From JBBQUN01 sp963717115 (lineage in GTDB: Bacteria; Actinomycetota; Acidimicrobiia; Acidimicrobiales; SZUA-35), in NCBI GenBank assembly GCA_963717115.1, contig CAVQVO010000001.1, positions 248,001 through 312,000 on the forward strand: a DNA stretch of 64,000 nucleotides, given 5' to 3'. Under the pieces are notes generated by a model. That model did no database searches, was not told the origin of the DNA, and worked only from the letters and a program-made list of their open reading frames with translations. Made by a program: the position numbers and the translations under genes. This document shows, one piece after another, positions 58,574-64,000 of this stretch. The stretch's first letter is position 1, and each line of letters starts with the position of its first letter.

Positions 58574-59347
58574 TCACTCTGTGTCGTTGGTGGCGGGTCC
58601 TCCTCTGCCGAGGTCGCGGTCTTTGAGCCGGTAGCTGTCGCCTTTGAGGTTGACGATCTCGGCGTGGTGGACGAGCCGGTCGATCATGGCGGCAGCGACG
58701 ACGGGGTCGCCGAACACTTCGCCCCAACGCCCGAAGGGTTTGTTGGAAGTGACGATCACGCTGGCTCGTTCGTAGCGGGCCGAGATCAGCTGGAAGAACA
58801 GGTTGGCGGCATCGGACTCGAACGGGATGTAGCCGACCTCGTCGATCACGAGCAGCGGGTAACGGCCTAGCCGGCGGAGTTCGTCGTGTAACGATCCGCG
58901 GTCGTGTGCGAGGGCGAGTCGGGCGACCCATTCAGCGGCGGTGGCGAACAAGACCCGATGCCCGGCCTGGCAGGCCCGGATACTGATCCCGGTCGCGAGA
59001 TGGGTTTTCCCGGTCCCGGGCGGCCCGAGGAACACCACGTTCTCCTTGGCCTCGATGAAATCGAGGGCGCCGAGATGGGCGATCACGTCACGCTTGAGCG
59101 AGCGTTGATGGTCCCAGTCGAACTCTTCCAACGTTTTGCGGGCCGGGAACTTGGCGGCTTTGATCCGGAGTTCACCGCCGTTGGCCTGGCGGGCCGCGAC
59201 CTCGCGCTCCAGGCAGGCAGCGAGGAACTCTTCATGGGTCCAGTTGTCGTTGCGTGCCCGCTCAGCGAGCCGGCCGACCGCGGCGGCGAGGGTGGGGGCC
59301 TTCAACGCCCGGCACAGATAGTTGAGGTCCTTCGTCGTGGTGCTCAT
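58574..59347 (-). CDS. istB: IS21 helper ATPase
   Basis: A 257-residue DnaA/AAA+-type ATPase: FLGPPGTGKTHLA (Walker A), YPLLVIDEVGYIPF (Walker B), SVIVTSNKPFGRW (sensor I region) and MIDRLVHHAEIVNLKGDSYR near the end, all typical of IstB. It forms a clamp or filament on target DNA and activates the transposase. The start overlaps the istA stop. Confidence 0.97.
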   Translation of the reverse strand: MSTTTKDLNYLCRALKAPTLAAAVGRLAERARNDNWTHEEFLAACLEREVAARQANGGELRIKAAKFPARKTLEEFDWDHQRSLKRDVIAHLGALDFIEAKENVVFLGPPGTGKTHLATGISIRACQAGHRVLFATAAEWVARLALAHDRGSLHDELRRLGRYPLLVIDEVGYIPFESDAANLFFQLISARYERASVIVTSNKPFGRWGEVFGDPVVAAAMIDRLVHHAEIVNLKGDSYRLKDRDLGRGGPATNDTE

Positions 59348-60556
59348 GACGCGAGCCGGTCATAGACGCTCAGGTCGCGTTCCTCGACACCATCATCGAC
59401 CGGTGCGGTTTCGATGGCGGCGGCCTCGACACGCATTTGGCGCAGGATCCGGGCGTGCTCGGCGGCGAGGATGCTTTGATGGGTGGCCAAGCAACGCCGA
59501 TGGCGGGCGACCACGGTCTGGTCACAGGTGACGGTCACCTCGTCGAGGGTGACCGTCAACATGGACTCGCCGGCCGACGAAGCGGGGGTTGACCGAGTAG
59601 TCGTTGGTGTCGACCCGCACGTAATGATCACGGGGCAGCCGGGTGGTGAACCGCAACGACACATCAGGCAGCGTCGCCGGCATGGCCAGCATCGATCCCC
59701 GGTCTTCGAAGATCGCCTCCGCGGGCCGTTGCCGGGTCGTGGCGTGAACCCGTACGTTCGCTCGTTTCGTCAACCAGCCGACCAGCTGAGTGTTGAAATC
59801 GGCGACATCGTCGAACGACCGGCCCGGCAGGAAACTGGTTTCGAGGTAGCCGTTCGCTCGTTCGACGATCCCTTTCGCTTCCGGGTCGGCCGGTCCGCAG
59901 AGCCGGAACCCCATCCCCAACGCCCCGGCGAACGCCTGAGCCGGTTCGGTCAGCGACTGGCGGCCCTGCCGCCAAGCCCCGATACAGCCTTCCTGGTCCC
60001 AGACCGCTGTCCGGGGGATGGCGCCGATCTGGCCCAACACCTGGTTCATGCCGCCCAGCACGTCATGGGCCGCACGCGACGGGATCATCCACGCCCCGAT
60101 CAGGCGGGAGAACCCTGGCACACCGACCACGGTCCACAACCGCTCGGCCTGGCCATGGCCGAGGGGGATCAACACGTCGGGCTGCCACAGATCCCATTGC
60201 GCCAACTCGCCCGGCCGATACGTCGTGCGTTGCGCCGGGTCCGGGGCCACGAACAACGGCCGTAGCTCACGGACCCGGTCACGCAGCACCGTGATCCCGA
60301 ACGCCCAGCCGATCCGTTCCGCGATCACCGTGGCCGGCATGTCAGGGAACTCGCCCAACAACTCGCGTATCTCCGGCTCCACGGCGTCGACCCGTGACCC
60401 CGGACCGGCACGCTCATAGCGCGGTGGTTCCGGCGTGCGCACCGCTGCGCGCACCGTGTTCCTCGCGATCCCGAGCCGTCTCGAGATCGTCTTGATGCCG
60501 AGCTCTTCAGCGAAATGCAGTCGCCGTATCTCTGCCCAGTCTTCCACGCTGATCAT
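59344..60556 (-). CDS. istA: IS21 transposase (one frameshift)
   Basis: About 404 residues once repaired. An N-terminal HTH (ISRRLGIARNTVRAAVR) precedes a DDE integrase core: AQWDLWQPDVLI, TAVWDQEGCIG, and E in EAKGIVERANGYLE. The C-terminal beta-barrel follows. The frame breaks near 59565; removing one T from CATGTTGACGG joins FVGRRVHV to TVTLDEVTVTCDQ and its end SVYDRLAS. Either an error or a recent inactivation. A GTG three codons downstream has better ribosome-site spacing. Confidence 0.92.
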
Positions 60557-60681
60557 CCTCCAAGTCTCCCGACGCCAACAGCGCCAGGCATCGCAATCCA
60601 TCACTACCCGTGGTGGACCCGACCAGAAGGGGGTCAAGATTCGAGCGTCGATAAGGGGTCAGTATTCAACCGTTGCTGACA

Positions 60682-60687
60682 GAGGAA
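60682..60687. repeat. Target-site duplication, right copy
   Basis: GAGGAA directly follows the right end of the IS21 element and matches 58498-58503. Confidence 0.85.
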
Positions 60688-60852
60688 CTCACAAAGCGAA
60701 CAATCGCTGCCATAACCATCTCGTGTCACGCTGGGCCGCAGTCGGTCACGCTGTTCGGGTACGACGCTGTGAATGCGAGGGGTGATACGAGTGCCCGGGA
60801 CTTTGGTCGGCAGGCAGAACGCCCGACGACGGTCTTGGTTCACGACGGGCTT

Positions 60853-61503
60853 CTACTGGCGCTGGCGGAGATACGTGAGCACGGTGACCACCCGTCGATT
60901 CAGGTCGTGATCCTCGGCCAGGTCGAGCCGATCCATGACATTGCGGACGTGCACCTCGACGGTGCGCTCCGACAGGAACAACCGTTTGGCGATGCCGGCA
61001 TTGCTGAGGCCTTCGGCGAGCAGGGCGACGACTTCGCACTCTCGCTTCGACAACCCACGCGCGGCAAGAGCGTCCTCCTTCGGCCGGAGGAGTTCGGCAA
61101 CGATCGCGGGGTCGATCACGCATTCTCCGGCGACCACACGACGTAACACGTCCATGATCGCGGCTGGATCCATGACGCGATCCTTCAGGAGATATCCCAC
61201 GTGGCCCACCCCGTTGGCAATGAGCGGCTCGACGTAATCGGCCTCGATGTACTGCGACAGGATCAGCACGGCAATGTCCGGGTAGAGCGACCGGATCTGG
61301 TCGGCCGCTCGCAGACCCTCATCGGTGTGCGACGGGGGAAGCCGTATGTCGAGTACGACCACATCGGGACGCTCCTGCGCGACGAGCCGGCGCACGTTGT
61401 CGTAGTCCACCGCCTCACCGACGACCTCCGCACCGGCGTTCGTGATGATCTTGACGAGACCCTCCCGAGTGAGCAGTTGATCTTCGGCGACTACGACGCG
61501 CAC
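60853..61503 (-). CDS. NarL/LuxR-type response regulator
   Basis: A 216-residue regulator. Receiver domain: VRVVVAEDQ (acidic pair), phospho-Asp in VVVLDIRLPP, Lys in YLLKDR. C-terminal LuxR-type HTH: GLSKRECEVVALLAEGLSNA, KRLFLSERTVEVHVRNVMDRL. GTG 61503 lies inside the end of the sensor kinase gene (13-bp overlap), so it is translated with its partner. It is the output of the receptor/kinase operon. Confidence 0.95.
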   Translation of the reverse strand: MRVVVAEDQLLTREGLVKIITNAGAEVVGEAVDYDNVRRLVAQERPDVVVLDIRLPPSHTDEGLRAADQIRSLYPDIAVLILSQYIEADYVEPLIANGVGHVGYLLKDRVMDPAAIMDVLRRVVAGECVIDPAIVAELLRPKEDALAARGLSKRECEVVALLAEGLSNAGIAKRLFLSERTVEVHVRNVMDRLDLAEDHDLNRRVVTVLTYLRQRQ

Positions 61504-63014
61504 GGGATCACCGCCTCGATGCTCGAACCCAGTCGGATCCGACCGCCAAGCGCGGCGATGAGATCCGGCAGCACACCGTCGGCACCCGTGACCGCGCCGC
61601 TGGCGCTGACGATCAGCTGTCCGTCCTGCTCGGTGACGCGCAGCGCCATGGCCCCGCGGGCCAATGCCTCGGTGATCACCGCGTACGCAGCCCGCTCGGC
61701 GTCGGCCGGCAGACGCCCCGGCGGGAGACCGCCGATGTCCACTCGCCCCCCGTGCCTGCGCACCAACGCGTCGACGGCCGCGCCGAGTCCGCGAGTCGCC
61801 AGCAATGGCGGTGACACCCCGGTGGAGATGGCTCGCACACCCTCGACGCATTCGTGCACCAAGGCGAGGGCGTCCTCGAGCGACGTCCGATCGGGACTGT
61901 CCTCGGGGAGCGCGGCGATCGCCAGCCGGATGTCGAGGCCCAGGGCGAGGAGCTGCTGCTGGACGCCGTCGTGGAGGTCGCGTTCGAGCCTGGAGCGTTG
62001 ATCGAGTCCGACTCGCACGATGCTGGTGCGGGCACGCGTGAGTTCGTGGACCCGTGCTGCGAGCTGTGCGGTGGATCGCTCGTTCTGGAGGATCAGACCT
62101 GCGACCGGGTCGAGGGCCTGATCCAGATCCGGCACCGTTGTCCAGGCGTCGTGATGGACCCGCGCCAGCAACTCGCCGCCGATGAACAGGTCGGTCGTGG
62201 TCTGCCCTGGCCGTGGGTCGACGGTCTCGCCGTCGACGTCGACGAAGTCGAGGCCGTCCGTCGTCGGAAAGGTGACCATCAGCCGAGGGTCGCGCATCGT
62301 GTTGCGGAGCACCCCGGTGAGCCCCCCTTCGTGTTCATGGAGGGCCACCAGATGACGCAATGCGCGACGCCGGCTCGACGTGGCCCAACATTGACCCGAC
62401 CACCAGGCGGTCACGTACAGGCAGCACAGGATCAGCGCCGTCTGCTCTCGGGGGTCGGCGGCGAACAGCACCAGGCAGATTCCGACCCCGATGATCGCCC
62501 GCCGACCCCGGAGCAGTTCCCACCCGATCGCGGTCAGCGCCACAACGATGCCCGCGTTGAACGCCCGCTCGGCCACCTCGGGACTGGCCCACACGGTCAC
62601 GTCGGCGTGGTCGCAGCCCTGACACGCTGGGTCGAGGAACGGATCGTAGAACAGCATCCGAACCGGCCCGGCGACGACTCCGCCCACCATGATCGTGGCG
62701 ATCGCCCACTGTCGACCCATGAGCGACGCGCCAGCCAGTACGAGGACCATGGGCGCTGCCGCAGCGGCGTGGGCAGTCGCCGGGCCGTCTACTCCCGAGG
62801 CGACGATCAACAACGGTGCGCACAGTGCCAACGGGATCGCCCTCGCCGGGGGTGCCGTCGGGTTGAGCCAGATGGCGGTGCCTGCCGCGGCGAGCACGGC
62901 CATTGCAGTGGTCGCGATGACCAAACCCGGGTTGGTTCGCTGCAGAGCGGCGGGCAGGAACGCTGCGACGATCGCAAGCGTTCCTGCCCGAGCGATGACG
63001 ACCGAACGTGTCAT
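61491..63014 (-). CDS. NarL-type sensor histidine kinase with degenerate ATP-binding domain
   Basis: A 507-residue membrane protein with about seven N-terminal helices and a cysteine-bearing loop (DPACQGCDHAD), then a linker and a HisKA_3 dimerisation domain with phospho-accepting His in ERDLHDGVQQQLLAL. The ATPase domain is much reduced: the N-box region reads VITEALARGAMALRV with no Asn, and the G-box region reads SASGAVTGADG instead of a DDGxG motif. It may act mainly as a phosphatase or use another kinase. It overlaps both neighbours (receptor by ATGA, regulator by 13 bp). Confidence 0.88.
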   Translation of the reverse strand: MTRSVVIARAGTLAIVAAFLPAALQRTNPGLVIATTAMAVLAAAGTAIWLNPTAPPARAIPLALCAPLLIVASGVDGPATAHAAAAAPMVLVLAGASLMGRQWAIATIMVGGVVAGPVRMLFYDPFLDPACQGCDHADVTVWASPEVAERAFNAGIVVALTAIGWELLRGRRAIIGVGICLVLFAADPREQTALILCCLYVTAWWSGQCWATSSRRRALRHLVALHEHEGGLTGVLRNTMRDPRLMVTFPTTDGLDFVDVDGETVDPRPGQTTTDLFIGGELLARVHHDAWTTVPDLDQALDPVAGLILQNERSTAQLAARVHELTRARTSIVRVGLDQRSRLERDLHDGVQQQLLALGLDIRLAIAALPEDSPDRTSLEDALALVHECVEGVRAISTGVSPPLLATRGLGAAVDALVRRHGGRVDIGGLPPGRLPADAERAAYAVITEALARGAMALRVTEQDGQLIVSASGAVTGADGVLPDLIAALGGRIRLGSSIEAVIPCAS

Positions 63015-64000
63015 CCGATCCTGGTCATTCCCTGCGCGAAGATCGCTTGGTCGAGCACGACGTCGTAGTCCCGCTGCTTCTCCCAGTTGAATCTGGCGAC
63101 ATCACCGTCCAGCTGGAACGTTCCGATTGTCTGGCCGTAGCAGGCGTCGTTCCCCTCTGCGGCCCAGTTGAGGCTCACCCGCTCGCCATCGAATGCGAAG
63201 TCCCAGATGCAGTCTGTCCCGTACGGCTGATCGACTCGCGCGATGTGATCGGTGATCGTGATGGTCCACACGCCGGCGTTGATTCCTGCCTCCTGTGGCG
63301 AGATACCTGCTTCGAGCAGGTCGTTCTTGTCGGCAACCAGGCGCCACACACCGTCGAGCACGTCCTGCGGGCCGGATCGTGTGACCTCGTACTCGCTGGC
63401 GCTGACGGACGGTGTGTCGGCGACGAGGTTCCCATCGGCGTCGAGCGCACCGCACGTGATGCCCAACGGAGCCGCTGTTCCATCGCCGAGCGCCGACACG
63501 CGCTCGGCGAGATCGGCAGCACCTGGGACGGCCATCGCTGCGTCGATCACGGGCTGCCACGCAGCGTGGAGCGCGGCCAGTTGCTCATCGTCGACCACGA
63601 CACTGGCAGCATCGGGAGAACTGCACCAGCGTTCGAGCCCCTGCGCCTCGGTGTCCCGTGCCGCAACGGCGTCCTTGCCGGCAGCGACCGCCGACGCGCG
63701 CAATGCCTCCTGCTGAGCCTCCGTCAGGCCGTCCCATGTGTCGGAACGCACCACGACGACGTCGAACTTCTCGTACAGGGTCACGTTCGAGATCAGCACT
63801 GCGGGCTTGTCGACGGCGAGCAGCTGCTGCACCGACGTCTCGATCCCACGCAACTCACCGGAGCGAGCTTTGTCGGTGCGTTCCTGGTCGCGGCTGTGGT
63901 CGGTGGTTGCCCCGAGGGCGCCGAAGATCGCGTCGACGCCGGTACCGAACCTCGTGTTGAACGTGGCCCCGGCGTAGTCGTCGGGCCCGTACAGGGCCTG
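63011..64000 (-). CDS. DctP-type (TRAP) solute-binding protein, N-terminus beyond right edge
   Basis: 330 visible residues with no stop up to the window edge. YGPDDYAGATFNTRFGTGVD and QLLAVDKPAVLISNVTLYE match TRAP-transporter DctP receptors; the helical segment DGLTEAQQEALRASAVAAG is typical of their C-terminal part. A further ~130 residues form an extra domain (GVWTITITDHIARV, IWDFAFDGERVSLNW) that looks beta-rich. No TRAP permease is visible. Coupling (ATGA) to a sensor kinase suggests it reports a ligand to the two-component system; a permease could still lie outside the window. Confidence 0.82.
   Translation of the reverse strand, partial: QALYGPDDYAGATFNTRFGTGVDAIFGALGATTDHSRDQERTDKARSGELRGIETSVQQLLAVDKPAVLISNVTLYEKFDVVVVRSDTWDGLTEAQQEALRASAVAAGKDAVAARDTEAQGLERWCSSPDAASVVVDDEQLAALHAAWQPVIDAAMAVPGAADLAERVSALGDGTAAPLGITCGALDADGNLVADTPSVSASEYEVTRSGPQDVLDGVWRLVADKNDLLEAGISPQEAGINAGVWTITITDHIARVDQPYGTDCIWDFAFDGERVSLNWAAEGNDACYGQTIGTFQLDGDVARFNWEKQRDYDVVLDQAIFAQGMTRIG

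Larger units (their letters stand above)
58504..60681 (-). mobile_element. IS21-family insertion sequence, complete (2,178 bp)
   Basis: Encodes istA and istB with an ATGA overlap. The ends are imperfect inverted repeats: the left begins TGTCAACGTCGGCTGAAT and the right (minus strand) begins TGTCAGCAACGGTTGAAT. Further TTGACCCCCT-type inner copies are seen at both ends (58522-58558 and 60610-60660), the multiple terminal-repeat style of IS21. It is flanked by a perfect 6-bp duplication, GAGGAA. Confidence 0.92.

Noticed and set aside
61491..63014. Frameshift as the cause of the reduced kinase ATPase domain.
   Set aside because: The frame is continuous to a sensible ALGGRIRLGSS ending and alternate frames do not supply an N-box or G-box.

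Overview
The window is about 64 kb of high-GC actinobacterial chromosome. The organism is most likely a member of the Acidimicrobiia or a near relative. This is inferred from gene content (two F420-type oxidoreductases, a wax ester synthase/DGAT, a class A PBP with a Pro/Thr tail, an LAXTG-type sorting signal and a giant BTAD-kinase-NTPase regulator) and from the frequent use of GTG starts and leaderless promoters. No rRNA, tRNA or CRISPR array was seen.

Layout. 1-3.1 kb: a DPP IV-like peptidase (cut by the left edge) coupled to a WS/DGAT acyltransferase. 3.3-8 kb: a 3Fe-4S ferredoxin with a clear terminator, then an operon of a secreted protein, a class A PBP and a trypsin-fold protein that has lost its catalytic His and Ser. 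8.1-15.2 kb: a secreted/membrane protein pair, YihY/BrkB, an LLM oxidoreductase, a GNAT enzyme, a DUF6226-like protein and a D-aminoacylase. 15.9-17.2 kb: a GT2-GtrA glycosyltransferase. 17.3-30.1 kb: one giant surface protein of about 4,290 residues with 30 SdrD-B-like units and an LAFTG sorting signal. 30-35.7 kb: an F420-type nitroreductase and a class V aminotransferase, then an MBOAT plus two SGNH proteins that look like a polysaccharide O-acetylation machine. 35.9-41.5 kb: dinB under a LexA site, a Ca2+/Na+ exchanger, and a polyol dehydrogenase/DeoR/IMPase operon. 41.4-51.4 kb: mixed accessory genes (two APH-fold kinases, a ferritin-like protein, a BTAD regulator, a serine hydrolase, GNAT, Gfo/Idh, PhyH). 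52-57.4 kb: one very large regulator with SARP/BTAD, Ser/Thr kinase, nSTAND and beta-propeller parts. 57.8-60.7 kb: a Phd/VapC-type pair with a truncated toxin, then a complete IS21-family element with a 6-bp target duplication. 60.8-64 kb: a NarL-type response regulator, a histidine kinase with a degenerate ATP-binding domain, and a DctP-type solute receptor cut by the right edge.

Two points affect how the annotation should be read. First, several otherwise well-conserved genes (giant surface protein, SGNH lipoprotein, dinB, GNAT, large regulator, istA) are broken by frameshifts. Almost all are repaired by removing a single base, which restores family motifs. This looks like uncorrected insertion errors in the sequence rather than gene decay. 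Second, at least eight genes have a TANNNT -10 hexamer ending 6 or 7 nt before the start codon, so leaderless transcription appears common here, and these hexamers decided several start calls.
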